The notes: generated from the letters alone by a model not told the origin. A stretch of 39,699 nt of DNA from Okeania sp. KiyG1 (GCF_014132355.1 NZ_BLZO01000127.1:1-39699); one strand, 5' to 3'; numbered from the stretch's first letter, positions 8,832 through 17,394 are shown. Made by a program: numbers and translations.

Positions 8832-10130
8832 CTAGGGGTGGGTTCCCTGTTCCCTGTTTCCTGTTCCCTCTTTTCTGGAGATGTTCAATATTAATTCTTG
8901 AGCCACAGCTTTAACCACATTAATACTCACAGAATTACCCAGTTGATAATAAGCCTTATTATCATTGTGATGCAAAATAAAATCATCAGGAAAACCTTGT
9001 AATCTTGCTGCTTCCCTAGGAGTAATTTTCCTGACTCTATTTTGATGATAAATTCCCAATCTCTTAGCATCACTTGCAACTAAAGTTACAGCAATTTTAT
9101 CCGGGTCTAAAAACTTATAGACTTCAAAGGAAAAATTCCCCGCAACGGGTTTATATTTTGACTCAACTATTTGCAGATAATTTTTACTAACTAAAGAATT
9201 GAGCAATTTTTCTAACTTAGGATGAGGAAAAAAACTAGCTATTTGCTCATTGCTCAACAATTTACCATCTTGATGTTTACCAAATTGACTATTTCTACGT
9301 TTCAAAATCAAACAGTTCATTAATTCTATTTCCTCAGCACTGCATTCTCCTCTCAACCCTAACTCCCAAGAATGAATAGAATTTCCACCACGATAATCAA
9401 TTAACCTCATGCCATGTAATTTACTTAAATCTCCATTTAATCTCTGTTTTAACGCTGCCACAAATTCTTCCGAACAATTATATTTTTCCTCTGGATTATC
9501 TTCCAAAATATCCGCCACAGTTATAGATTTTTTCAGAGGGTAAAATAAAGATAATTGTTGTGGGTGGTAAGAATGAGAATCTTTCGGACCAAGGTCAGAA
9601 ATTAAATTAAATTTTGGCGTACTATCTAAAACTCCCAGGATATAAATTCGGAGACGATTTTGGGGTAAATCAAAATTCGCGCTATTCAATAAAAATATGT
9701 CAAAACTGTAGCCTCTGCTTTTAATTTCATGTTTAATCGTTGCAATTGTTCTACCTTGGTCATTAGTCAGCAAACCACGGACATTTTCAAAGATAAAAGC
9801 TTGGGGTTTATATGTATCTATTAATCTGGTAATCTCAAAAAAAAGCGTACCCCTAGTATCCCCAAATCCAGCTTTTTTTCCAGCATAAGAAAAAGATTGA
9901 CAAGGAAATCCTGCTAATAATATTTGATATGGTGGTAACTTTTCAATTTTGCGGATATCTCCTAAAGGAAATTCAGTAAAATTTTTTTCATAAACCAAAC
10001 CAGCGTCTGGATTTATTTCACTACTTAATACACATTCAGTTTCAATGTTTAAATATTCGGCAGCTTGTTCAAAACCTAATCTCATTCCACCAATGCCAGC
10101 AAATAAGTCAATAAAGCGAATTTTAGTCAT
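8832..10130 (-). CDS. DNA (cytosine-5-)-methyltransferase (Dcm family)
   Basis: The enzyme transfers a methyl group from S-adenosylmethionine to C5 of cytosine in a specific DNA site. The 432-residue protein shows motif I FAGIGG (10-15), motif IV GFPCQSFS with catalytic C77, motif VI ENV (115-117), motif VIII QNRLR (157-161), a long target-recognition region (about 190-350), and motif X GNSVSINVV near the C-terminus. The recognition sequence cannot be read from the protein. No restriction endonuclease or second methyltransferase is adjacent, so it may be solitary. The last ten residues (GTGNREQGTHP-like) are encoded by a GGGAACA tandem repeat, so the native C-terminus was probably replaced when the repeat arrived. 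Confidence 0.92.
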   Translation of the reverse strand: MTKIRFIDLFAGIGGMRLGFEQAAEYLNIETECVLSSEINPDAGLVYEKNFTEFPLGDIRKIEKLPPYQILLAGFPCQSFSYAGKKAGFGDTRGTLFFEITRLIDTYKPQAFIFENVRGLLTNDQGRTIATIKHEIKSRGYSFDIFLLNSANFDLPQNRLRIYILGVLDSTPKFNLISDLGPKDSHSYHPQQLSLFYPLKKSITVADILEDNPEEKYNCSEEFVAALKQRLNGDLSKLHGMRLIDYRGGNSIHSWELGLRGECSAEEIELMNCLILKRRNSQFGKHQDGKLLSNEQIASFFPHPKLEKLLNSLVSKNYLQIVESKYKPVAGNFSFEVYKFLDPDKIAVTLVASDAKRLGIYHQNRVRKITPREAARLQGFPDDFILHHNDNKAYYQLGNSVSINVVKAVAQELILNISRKEGTGNREQGTHP

Positions 10131-10141
10131 TTTATATTTGT

Positions 10142-10684
10142 TATAAATAGTATCATTTCGTAGGTTGGGTTGACGTTAAGGAAACCCAACAATAAACTGG
10201 TATTTGTTGGGTTGCGCTGCCGCTTAACCCAACCTACTATTCTTCCCTCTTCCTTCTTATGTTAGAAAGTATTATCTTAATCAGGAACGCAAATTGACTT
10301 TTCAACCAACATTTGTAGGGGCGTTAGCGGAGCTTTGCGCTAGCAAATGGCATTCGCCCTCCCTATATGTAGAGTCTCTACGTAAGTCCTGTTAATATTA
10401 TAAATAGTATCATTTCGTAGGTTGGGTTGACGTTAAGGAAACCCAACAATAAACTGGTATTTGTTGGGTTGCGCTGCCGCTTAACCCAACCTACTATTCT
10501 TCCCTCTTCCTTCTTATGTTAGAAAGTATTATTTGGATATTATTAATAGTATTATTTTGTAGGTTGGGTTGACGTTAAGGAAACCCAACAAAAAACTGGT
10601 ATCTGTTGGGTTGTGCTGCCGCTTAACCCAACCTACTATTCTTCCCTCTTCCTTCTTATGTTAGAAAGTATTATTTGGATATTA
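10142..10684. repeat. Triplicated promoter and 5' end of the antiporter gene
   Basis: Three copies of a block with the palindromic pair GTAGGTTGGGTT...AACCCAACCTAC begin at 10160, 10417 and 10559. Each is followed 99 bp later by ATGTTAGAAAGTATTAT (ATG at 10259, 10516 and 10658). Copies 2 and 3 are exactly 142 bp apart. Only the third ATG opens the full antiporter gene; the others are vestigial starts. Between copies 1 and 2 lies a short block ending CTACGTAAGTCCTG that resembles a family 2 MITE end. Confidence 0.85.
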
Positions 10685-12319
10685 TTAATAGGTTTTTTTG
10701 TCGGACAAATAGCCTTTAGATTAAAAGCACCGCCACTGGTGGGAATGGTATTAGTCGGAATATTATTAGGTCCTCAAATTAGCAATACCATCGACTCTAG
10801 CATTTTACAAGCTGCCGACTCTCTACGCACGATCGCTGTTATGGTCATTTTAATGAAAGCAGGGTTAGGGTTAGACCGAGAAAAATTAGCACAACAAGGA
10901 AGTGTTGCGATACGGTTAGGTTTTCTCCCAGCAACCTGTGAAACTTTTGTCATCGCCCTAGCAGCTATGTGGTTACTTGAGTTTGACTTTGCCACTGGGT
11001 TGTTATTAGGTTGTATCATCGGTGCTGAGTCTCCCGCAGTTATCGTTCCCGGAATGTTGCGTCTCAAAAGTTTGGGTTGGGGTGTAGCTAAAGGTATTCC
11101 TGATGCAATTTTGACAGGTAGTGCTTTGTCAGATGTTTTGCTGTTGTTGATTTTTAGTTTACTACTGGCATTCTTATCCCAGGGAACAACCACTGTAACT
11201 TTACCAGGTGGCATCACTCTCAGCGCATTACAACTATTACCATTTCAAGTAATTTTACAAATTATTCTGGGAGTTATCGCCGGGTTGCTGACAGCACGAA
11301 TATTAGTATTGCTCCTAGTCCAACAAAATTGGACTCAAAATACCACCCAGGATACTTTGGTTGCCGCAAGTTTTGCTCTATTGTTAGTTGTCTTAGCAGA
11401 AAAATTTCCTATATTTTCCGGTTATTTGGCAGTTATGGCAACAGGATTTTTTATCATCGAATTTGATGCACCCCTAGCGCGACGGTTGCGAAATAGTTTT
11501 GATACTTTGTGGGTGGTGGCGCAAATAATTTTGTTTGTCTTACTCGGTGCAAGTATCCCGTTGCAAGTGCTGGAAAATGTCTTGTTGGTGGGGTTGTTAA
11601 TTTTAGCAGTCGGTACTTTAGTCGGGCGAATGTTTGGTTGGTATCTCTCCACTTTAGGCAGTAACTGGAATTGGCAAGAACGTCTATTTTTGCTGCCCGG
11701 AAATTCTGCTAAAGCAACCGTACAAGCTGCCATTGGAGCAATTCCTCTAGCAGCAGGTATTGAAGGAGGAGAAACAATATTAGCGATCGCTGCCCTATCC
11801 ATATTAGTCACAGCACCTTTAGGAGCTTGGGCAATACCTACCTTTGCACCCAAACTACTACGCAAGGGAGAAGTAGATCCAACCAAAGTAGCGATCGCTC
11901 GCCGTATTGTATTGTTAGCTGCTGTTGATACTTCACCCCTTGCTGTGGATGTGTTGTTAAAAGTTGCGGAGTTGGCGAGACGTTGTGATGGGGAAGTTGT
12001 AGTGTTGCACGTTATTCAGTCTGAGGATGGAGAAAGTATTGCGCAACTGCGACAGCAAACAAAGCAACTTTTAGCAGATATTCGGTATCGGTTTGTCACT
12101 GTTGCAGGTGTGGTATCCGAGGAAATAGTTTCTGTTGCACAAGAGTATGGAGTAGCAGAAATAGTTATGGGGAAAAGGGGGCATCGTTTATGGGAGAATG
12201 TGTTAGTTGGTTCCGTTTCTCAAGCAGTTTTGGAAAAGAGTTTAATTCCTGTGGTGGTAGTTGAAAAAAAAATATATAGCGGTTTTCAGTCTGGTGATAA
12301 ACATCAACGATCCCCCTAA
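10658..12319 (+). CDS. Cation/proton antiporter with C-terminal universal stress (UspA) domain
   Basis: This is an inner-membrane transporter predicted to exchange Na+ or K+ for H+. From the ATG at 10658 it has 553 residues. About 12 hydrophobic segments fill residues 1-400, with typical APPLVGMVLVGILLGP near the start and a CIIGAESPAVIVPG stretch in the core. A hydrophilic C-terminus (about 415-540) is a UspA-like domain with GKRGHR and GSVSQAVL, the spacing of an ATP-binding loop. A GTG at 10613 would add 15 residues encoded by the repeat, so I prefer the ATG. The last residues (HQRSP) and stop come from an inserted palindromic repeat. Fragments of this gene recur at 17578, 18060, 22022 and 22617. 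Confidence 0.9.
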   Translation: MLESIIWILLIGFFVGQIAFRLKAPPLVGMVLVGILLGPQISNTIDSSILQAADSLRTIAVMVILMKAGLGLDREKLAQQGSVAIRLGFLPATCETFVIALAAMWLLEFDFATGLLLGCIIGAESPAVIVPGMLRLKSLGWGVAKGIPDAILTGSALSDVLLLLIFSLLLAFLSQGTTTVTLPGGITLSALQLLPFQVILQIILGVIAGLLTARILVLLLVQQNWTQNTTQDTLVAASFALLLVVLAEKFPIFSGYLAVMATGFFIIEFDAPLARRLRNSFDTLWVVAQIILFVLLGASIPLQVLENVLLVGLLILAVGTLVGRMFGWYLSTLGSNWNWQERLFLLPGNSAKATVQAAIGAIPLAAGIEGGETILAIAALSILVTAPLGAWAIPTFAPKLLRKGEVDPTKVAIARRIVLLAAVDTSPLAVDVLLKVAELARRCDGEVVVLHVIQSEDGESIAQLRQQTKQLLADIRYRFVTVAGVVSEEIVSVAQEYGVAEIVMGKRGHRLWENVLVGSVSQAVLEKSLIPVVVVEKKIYSGFQSGDKHQRSP

Positions 12320-12380
12320 ATCCCCCTTTTTAAGGGGGACTTCCAGTTCCCCCCAACTCATCGGGGGGTTAGGGGGGATC
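12308..12380. terminator. Palindromic repeat at the antiporter 3' end, possible terminator
   Basis: GATCCCCCTAAATCCCCC pairs with GGGGGGTTAGGGGGGATC, with a second small hairpin (CCCCCTTTTTAAGGGGG) inside. The antiporter stop codon lies in the left arm. It is a common type of cyanobacterial repeat and could terminate transcription, but no clear U-run follows. Confidence 0.5.
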
Positions 12381-12521
12381 TCCAGCACTGTACCTCACAA
12401 AGGGTGAGAAATGCTATAGTTTTGTACGAAAAGAAACAGCTATTTTTTCAAGACACACTTAAAAACTTGTTTTTTCTGTTAAAATTACATGATAAATTTA
12501 ACCAAAAATTAGCTATTATTA

Positions 12522-13060
12522 ATGAAACTATATTTAGATACTAGCGCATTGAATAGAATATTTGATGACCGAAAAATTTAGGTCTCAAGCCTCCCCTTTT
12601 AAGGGGATAAAAAAGAAGATTCCCTATTTCAAGCCTCCTGTTTCAGCAGGACGTACTGATAACTGATAACTGATAACTGATAACTGAAATGACCAATCTC
12701 AGGCAAGAATATATTTAGAATCAATGTCAATGACTCTTATTTTTTTGCTAATTGAAAATAAAACAGTGGAAATTGTTTCATCAGAAGCTTTAGTAGCAGA
12801 AACTAATAATAACCCATAAAACGAGCGACGGATTTTTGTTGAAAGTGTTTTACGGGAGGCTAAGTCTTTTCAAAATATGAATGAAAATTTGCTGACAAGA
12901 GCGGAATAAATAGAAGCAAATATGGGAATTAAAGGAATGGACTCATTACATTTGGCTTGTGCGGAAAAGTTGGGAGTAGATTTTTTTATTACTTGTGATG
13001 ATCAACTAATTAAAAGGTATGAGGGAGCTATAATAGTTCAAATTCTACAATTTTTGTTAA
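12522..13060 (+). pseudogene. Broken PIN-domain (VapC-like) toxin gene
   Basis: Removing the insert at 12571-12694 restores one frame that begins MKLYLDTSALNRIFDDQSQA and runs on through SSEALVAE and KGMDSLHLACAEKLGVDF to ITCDDQLIKR. These carry the spaced acidic residues of PIN-domain ribonucleases (D6, E in SSEAL, D in GMDSLH, D in CDD). Besides the insertion, two in-frame TAA stops at 12817 and 12907 break it, each one substitution from a sense codon. The original stop is lost as well, so the end runs into the next small gene. PIN toxins cleave RNA and are normally paired with an antitoxin; the downstream 66-residue gene may be that partner (inference). Confidence 0.85.
12571..12694 (+). 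mobile_element. Small element, family 3, inserted in the PIN gene
   Basis: The 124-bp insert begins GAAAAATTTAGGTCTCAAGCC, contains the hairpin CCCCTTTTAAGGGG, ends in tandem AACTGAT units and is bounded by ATGACC on both sides. Excision with one ATGACC restores codons D-D-Q-S-Q of the PIN protein exactly. Relatives: 25499-25816, 29840-30380 and 35871-35981, three of the four bounded by TGACC-like sequence. No ORF is inside. Confidence 0.85.
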
Positions 13061-13098
13061 CAATATCGTTAGTTCTTTTTAGAGGGGTAAATTTAGAA

Positions 13099-13299
13099 AT
13101 GAATCAAAAGTTAGTTGTGCCGGAAATGGCATTAGTTAGAAGTGAAAGTGTACAGGCAATTATCAATAGTTTGGGAATTGCTAAAGCTGCATTTTTCTGT
13201 CGGGAAAATATGTCGCAGTCGGTGGATTATTTGGAGTTAAAAGAGAAGATATTTGGGGAGAAAAGTGCGAGGGAAATTTATGAGGAGGTTAAAAAATAA
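13099..13299 (+). CDS. Small protein, possible antitoxin partner of the PIN toxin, 66 aa
   Basis: The protein starts MNQKLVVPEMALVRSESVQA and ends EIYEEVKK; it is mostly helical and basic-acidic mixed. I do not recognise a named family. Its position directly behind the PIN gene suggests a toxin-antitoxin pair. If so the antitoxin outlived the toxin. A longer in-frame reading from 12922 merely fuses it to the PIN remnant because the PIN stop codon is gone. No strong ribosome site is seen before 13099. Confidence 0.55.
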   Translation: MNQKLVVPEMALVRSESVQAIINSLGIAKAAFFCRENMSQSVDYLELKEKIFGEKSAREIYEEVKK

Positions 13300-13304
13300 T
13301 TGCT

Positions 13305-13392
13305 CTTGTTAGAAGGAGGACGCGATCGCCCTTTTTCTCAAAAGCGATCGCTCCTCAATCCAACCTACAACTTCTGCTATCGTACTAGGATT
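13305..13392. repeat. HIP1-flanked repeat, copy A
   Basis: The unit runs from TTGTTAGAAGG to CTGCTATCGTACT and contains two GCGATCGC octamers around a 14-bp segment. It matches 18122-18207, where that 14-bp segment is in the opposite orientation. Confidence 0.8.
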
Positions 13393-13440
13393 ACAGTTAT
13401 TCCTTTAACAATTGCGGTTCTTCCTTTAACAATTTAAGAA

Positions 13441-13719
13441 CTAATGTCTCAAATTCTGCAGCACCAGGGGGGGGGCGAATAGTTCTCCCCGAGTATCTGC
13501 AACAATTGTGCAGTATGGTTTTTTTACATTCAATAAGACAGCATATTCGCTTGTATGCTGATACCTTGCCTGTTTCATAAAGGTAAGTAACTCATAAACA
13601 AACTGCTTCAAAGACTGTTTTTGTTCTAGATTGAGGGATGAAGTATTTTCAACATCATGGGATAAATACCGCTGAAGTTCGGGATCTTTGAGGATTTTAT
13701 CTTCTAAGTCCTCTATCAC
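13441..13719 (-). CDS. Small hypothetical protein or detached lipase tail, 92 aa
   Basis: The open frame encodes a hydrophilic helical N-terminus (EDLEDKILKDPELQRYL) and a C-terminal stretch YAVLLNVKKPYCTIVADTRG. No family is recognised. The frame stays open upstream past the GTG start, through the lipase stop codon, into a run of nine G (C on the coding strand) at 13779-13787. A one-base slip there would fuse it to the lipase. It is either a separate gene translated from GTG or the displaced C-terminus of the lipase. Confidence 0.5.
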   Translation of the reverse strand: MIEDLEDKILKDPELQRYLSHDVENTSSLNLEQKQSLKQFVYELLTFMKQARYQHTSEYAVLLNVKKPYCTIVADTRGELFAPPLVLQNLRH

Positions 13720-13739
13720 CTGAGATAATTCCTCATCGA

Positions 13740-14756
13740 CTACAGATGTTGAATTTGAGGAACCTGGTGTCTTGCATAGGGGGGGGGTGTTGATGGGTTG
13801 ACTGTACCCTCTAGTCCGGTTGTTCCAGGTAAGATTTGAGTATATTTTCCGCGAAAAGCTAATCCTTCGGCTATCAAAACAAGAGACAAGACAGCCAAAT
13901 TAGGTTTAATTTCAGGTTTATACAGACTTGGAATTTCAGAAAGCATTTTCTCATTCCAACCATGAGGAACAATATCAATGTCATTCCAAATTCGCGTTGT
14001 AGAATTTCCCAACTGAGAGTCATAGTAAGTCGAAAAATCTTTATTTCCTGGTGTTGGTCCTGCTGAAGGATAAACAGAAATTTTTAAGGGCTTTTCTCCT
14101 GCCCATTCACTTTTTTGATCTAAGGCTGCCAAAGCTAGTGCAGGACTTAAAGCTCCTCCTAAACTGTGTCCCGTAAAAATAATTTCGACCTCATCATCAG
14201 AATTTTCTACGGTTTCCCCTAAAAACTCTAACACCGTCTTACCCGATGATTTCATGTCTTGCAGTAGATGATTCAAACCTCGAGAGGTTCCCATAGAAAT
14301 CTTAGGTTCAAGATTTGGTGGTATATCGCCATAAGTCCAACTCACCTGCTTCTTAACACTGAAATCTTCTAAAAACCAGTCGTAGAAAGAGCTAGGGTTA
14401 GTTCCTGCGATCGCAACAACATATTGGTTACCATTCTGAGCAACGTACATTGCATTGGTGGCGTATTGCTCTCTCTTGACTTCATAAATAACTGGCCCCC
14501 AAACAACATCCCAGTTGCCAATATCTTCTTGTATACTTGGCGTTTCCAAGACCTTCGTGACTCTTGCCTTCAAAAGCTCTTGTAACTCTTCCTGACTCCC
14601 CGGTTTACTTGAAGCAGAATTTGAGAGTATGGAGAGTAAGAATACCTGTTGTTCTTTATCCAGTGATGGGCTGGCCATTGCTGTCGATGGCATTAAAGTA
14701 GTTATAAATAATACCAGTGCCAAACATAATGACAATAACTTAGTTACCATTTTCAT
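13740..14756 (-). CDS. Secreted lipase, class 3 (alpha/beta hydrolase)
   Basis: The 338-residue protein is a predicted exported triacylglycerol or phospholipid esterase. A Sec signal peptide is clear: K-rich start, hydrophobic LCLALVLFITTLM, cleavage after AMA (about residue 28). The nucleophile elbow GHSLGG has S198; D261 in NDIDIVPH fits the catalytic Asp; a C-terminal His (RHQVPQ) is the likely third member. The upstream leader at 14758-14820 is shared with the P450-like gene. Its last 16 codons follow a nine-C run, so the C-terminus may be altered by slippage. The other hydrolases of the region (patatin, alpha/beta hydrolase) are different families. Confidence 0.85.
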   Translation of the reverse strand: MKMVTKLLSLCLALVLFITTLMPSTAMASPSLDKEQQVFLLSILSNSASSKPGSQEELQELLKARVTKVLETPSIQEDIGNWDVVWGPVIYEVKREQYATNAMYVAQNGNQYVVAIAGTNPSSFYDWFLEDFSVKKQVSWTYGDIPPNLEPKISMGTSRGLNHLLQDMKSSGKTVLEFLGETVENSDDEVEIIFTGHSLGGALSPALALAALDQKSEWAGEKPLKISVYPSAGPTPGNKDFSTYYDSQLGNSTTRIWNDIDIVPHGWNEKMLSEIPSLYKPEIKPNLAVLSLVLIAEGLAFRGKYTQILPGTTGLEGTVNPSTPPPYARHQVPQIQHL

Positions 14757-14757
14757 G

Positions 14758-14820
14758 TCTTTGAGATTCCTTATTTTTCAAAATGGAATTTTTCCTGGGT
14801 TAAATAGGTAGGCATAAATA
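14758..14820 (-). promoter_or_regulatory. Leader shared by lipase and P450-like genes
   Basis: Read on the minus strand, TATTTATGCCTACCTATTT leads through AACCCAGG and a CCATTTTGAAAAA stretch to GGAATCTCAAAGA just before the lipase ATG. About 60 bp match 21746-21804 upstream of the P450-like gene with few differences. TATTTA or CCTATTTAAC could be a -10 region, but I cannot assign the start point. Confidence 0.5.
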
Positions 14821-14910
14821 ACCTAAAACCTGAAAAACCAGATTAATTGCTAAATCAGACTTACAACTTTTAGTAGTGTTAATTTAATTACGCCCACCTA
14901 CTTATTAGCT

Positions 14911-15325
14911 TTATTTTGCTGCTGACAAAGATTTAAGTTTCATATCAAGATCAGCCAATACATTTGCTAATGTTTCAGCATTGTGACGGCTTCCTCTGAA
15001 GCTTTCATCGAGAATGGTGCATGAGAAAAAGGATTTCTTCGCCACAGCTTTTACATGAAAACTTAGGGTCTCTTGATTGCATTGCCATTGTGAAATAATA
15101 ACTTCAACTTTGGCTCCTTTGAATTCTTCCTGTATCGTTTCGTTTCCCTTAATTTCGATATCGAAAGAACCAGAACCCAAATTGGTTTGAGCAGTTATTC
15201 GTACAGGAAATACTTCACTGCCATCATCGTAGACATCTCCTGTTATAGTGCCATTGACTGCACCCAAAAAAACAAGAAAATGAAACTTGCTTATGTATGA
15301 TAAGAGCCCTTTTATTCTTGAACAT
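14911..15325 (-). CDS. Small hypothetical protein, probable frameshift near the 5' end
   Basis: The reading frame ending at 14911 has good coding character from GAVNGTITGDVYDDGS onward (about 118 residues of beta-rich sequence with two Cys). It can be extended upstream to a TTG at 15468, but that N-terminus is K-rich and has no ribosome site. A better start is the ATG at 15325, preceded by GCAGGAG 8 bp away. That frame meets the conserved one only if one base is gained or lost in the T7 run at 15266-15272. It is therefore either frameshifted or a sequencing slip. A candidate ECF promoter lies just upstream (15362-15387). The function is unknown. Confidence 0.5.
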
Positions 15326-15361
15326 TTTATATACTCCTGCTTATGTAAGCTTTCATCTATA

Positions 15362-15387
15362 AGACGTTTCTCAGAACCAATTCCTGA
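15362..15387 (-). promoter_or_regulatory. ECF-like promoter motif before the small protein gene
   Basis: On the minus strand it reads TCAGGAATT, 12 bp, then CGTCT. TCAG begins 21 bp before CGTCT, as in the motifs at 17419, 18843, 21848 and 30889. It is 37 bp upstream of the ribosome-site-led ATG at 15325. The flanks differ from those of the other copies, so it is not a simple duplicate. Confidence 0.45.
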
Positions 15388-15641
15388 CTTTTTCGAGTTA
15401 GAGATGTTTTTTTTCTCAATTTTTCGCCAACAACTGAATAGGTTTAGTTCAACGAAAGCAAAACTCAACTATTTCAAGGTAATAGAAGGTGGAGATAATG
15501 TGGGGTTACTCTGCATTACCTGTTTTCCTGTTAGCTTAGAGCTACGTTGAAAAGCCTAAATTAAGCAATTGTCAATATGCAATAAGATTAGCCAGGACAA
15601 CTTTATCAGCAGGGTTTTTCTGATCCCACAACGAATCTGAA

Positions 15642-16019
15642 TTAACAAAGAGCGTCCCATACTGTCCAATAATTGGCATCAGTTCCATCTGCTGTCGCCA
15701 CAATACCTACCATAGGAGCACAGTTAGAGTTACAACCAATGTCGGATTTGCTATCGGAAGTTGGGCTGAGATTCTTTTCAGAAAATTTAACTCCTGAAGC
15801 TGTTACTGTGACTTTAAATATTCCTGATAAATTGGGTGTTTGTAGTATTTGCTGGGGATTGTCAGATGTGATAATACCTGCCCAATTGTTATCGATTGCT
15901 TCAATCTTTACTGTCCATTTAGTAACTACATTTTCTGTATCATTTTGTGGTGATACATAAGCCCAAAATTGCGCTCCCTTTCCTGAATGTTTTGCAACAT
16001 TACCAATCATTTTGCTCAT
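15642..16019 (-). CDS. Small hypothetical protein in the sigma-factor operon, 125 aa
   Basis: The ATG at 16019 has a clear AAGGA ribosome site 7 bp upstream; a longer reading to 16073 lacks one. The protein is beta-rich, has four Cys (two in GCNSNCAP) and ends YWTVWDALC. I see no signal peptide or membrane helix and recognise no family. It follows the sigma-factor gene by 69 bp on the same strand, so it is probably cotranscribed. Whether it acts on the sigma factor is unknown; it does not look like a membrane anti-sigma factor. Confidence 0.7.
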   Translation of the reverse strand: MSKMIGNVAKHSGKGAQFWAYVSPQNDTENVVTKWTVKIEAIDNNWAGIITSDNPQQILQTPNLSGIFKVTVTASGVKFSEKNLSPTSDSKSDIGCNSNCAPMVGIVATADGTDANYWTVWDALC

Positions 16020-16088
16020 AGGATTATCCTTTATTACTCGTTTGTGCACCTTAAACACGATTTTGGTCACCACTTTCTGAATTTTTAC

Positions 16089-17129
16089 TCAAAAAAAAGT
16101 CACGATCGCCCCTCCCGTATCCCCCAATGTCCGATCCCACATTTGCCGAATATACTTTGATGAGCAATGAGCAATAAAAGATAATTTGATGTTTTCAATA
16201 AAAGGATTTATGAACTCATCTGTAGTATTATCCTGTATCCAACTCAGCAATAAAACAGGCAGCCTAAATATTTTCTTGGGGGACATCAAAAGCGATCGCC
16301 AGAGGTAGTCATATCTCAATAACTCTCTAGTGCATTCGACAACTTCAGTAATAGTATGTCTTACAAGTTCCCTTGACTCTACAGAACCATCTACAAATTC
16401 AGGTATTTCTGCCTTTACTTCCTCAAAACACTCTTCTGCTGATACCATCCCTGTTTCCTCAAGAGTCTGGTTCGCGAGTTCCGTTAGTTCAACATAACCC
16501 TCCACAAACTCAGGTGTTTCCCTTTCTTTCTTAACCTCCCTTGTCTCCCTGACTTTCCCATCAGTTTCTCGAAAATAGCTGCTCAACCTCTCTTTAAGCT
16601 GTTTGCGCGCCAAAGATATCCGCTTGCAGACATTATCATAAGATATCCCTTGCTGTTCGGCAATTTCTTTATGAGAAAGCTCCCGATAAAAATGCAAAAT
16701 AAACGTCTCTCGACACTTTTCTGGTAACTCAGCGATCGCTCCTCGTATCCGATCGGATATCTCCTCTCTCTCCAGAACAGACTCTGGACATTCAACCGTT
16801 CCTGTAGTAATAACTTCCTCAGTATTACCCACCCATTCAATACTTTCAACACCCACAGCAGCACAAGAACGTTGGCGAATAAGATCAATACAAAAATTAC
16901 GAGTTACCTGATACAACCAAGCCTTTAAATTAGTAATTTTTTCTCCAAACTTTTGCACCTTTTCCCAAGCTTTTACCATTGCCTGACTCAGAGCATCCTC
17001 CGCATCCATTCGGTTAGAATTCATTATCTTGAGACAGCAGCGATAAAGCTGGTCTCGACTTTCTTGCCATTGCTGCCAAAACTGAGAGATTAGATGGGAG
17101 CGATCGTTCTCTGTTGCAGCATTTTCCAT
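16089..17129 (-). CDS. ECF-type RNA polymerase sigma factor with long C-terminal extension
   Basis: It directs RNA polymerase to a dedicated promoter set. From the ATG at 17129 (346 residues) region 2 lies at about 17-88 (LYRCCLKIMN...DAEDALSQAMVKAW...AWLYQVTRNFCIDLIR) and region 4 at about 134-182 (LPEKCRETFILHFYRELSHK with the helix-turn-helix EIAEQQGISYDNVCKRISLA). The 164-residue extension is unusual for an ECF factor: acidic repeats of the type ETPEFVEGYVELTELA and EIPEFVDGSVESRELV, then a more hydrophobic tail. An ATG at 17165 is an alternative start. A candidate ECF motif lies upstream at 17419, which suggests autoregulation. Small genes follow on the same strand. No anti-sigma gene is recognised. 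Confidence 0.88.
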   Translation of the reverse strand: MENAATENDRSHLISQFWQQWQESRDQLYRCCLKIMNSNRMDAEDALSQAMVKAWEKVQKFGEKITNLKAWLYQVTRNFCIDLIRQRSCAAVGVESIEWVGNTEEVITTGTVECPESVLEREEISDRIRGAIAELPEKCRETFILHFYRELSHKEIAEQQGISYDNVCKRISLARKQLKERLSSYFRETDGKVRETREVKKERETPEFVEGYVELTELANQTLEETGMVSAEECFEEVKAEIPEFVDGSVESRELVRHTITEVVECTRELLRYDYLWRSLLMSPKKIFRLPVLLLSWIQDNTTDEFINPFIENIKLSFIAHCSSKYIRQMWDRTLGDTGGAIVTFF

Positions 17130-17394
17130 TAAGTTTCGTCTTGTATTTGTAGTTCTGGAGGTCATAAAAAATGAAATTGGTTTTGTGCTTTTGATACAGA
17201 TAGGTATTTTTGAGATGCTTCCTGACTTTATAGAAGATTGCAACCTGGCATAGATAGACTATTAGAGAATGTAGAGCTTTTCCCCAAGCTCTCTTATACA
17301 AGGAGAGAAAGGCACAGCTATTCTCCCCCTTCTCTAATAGGGAAAGGGTTTCCATAGATTACAATGGGGTTGCGTGGCGGACTTTTTTAATGCC

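Noticed and set aside
11422-11886. Minus-strand open frame of 154 codons, and the one at 10774-11217
   Set aside because: Both are antisense shadows of the antiporter gene with no conserved motif.
12922-13299. A 125-residue gene starting MGIKGMDSLHLACAE
   Set aside because: Its first half is the C-terminal part of the broken PIN gene in the same frame; only the last 66 codons look like a separate gene.
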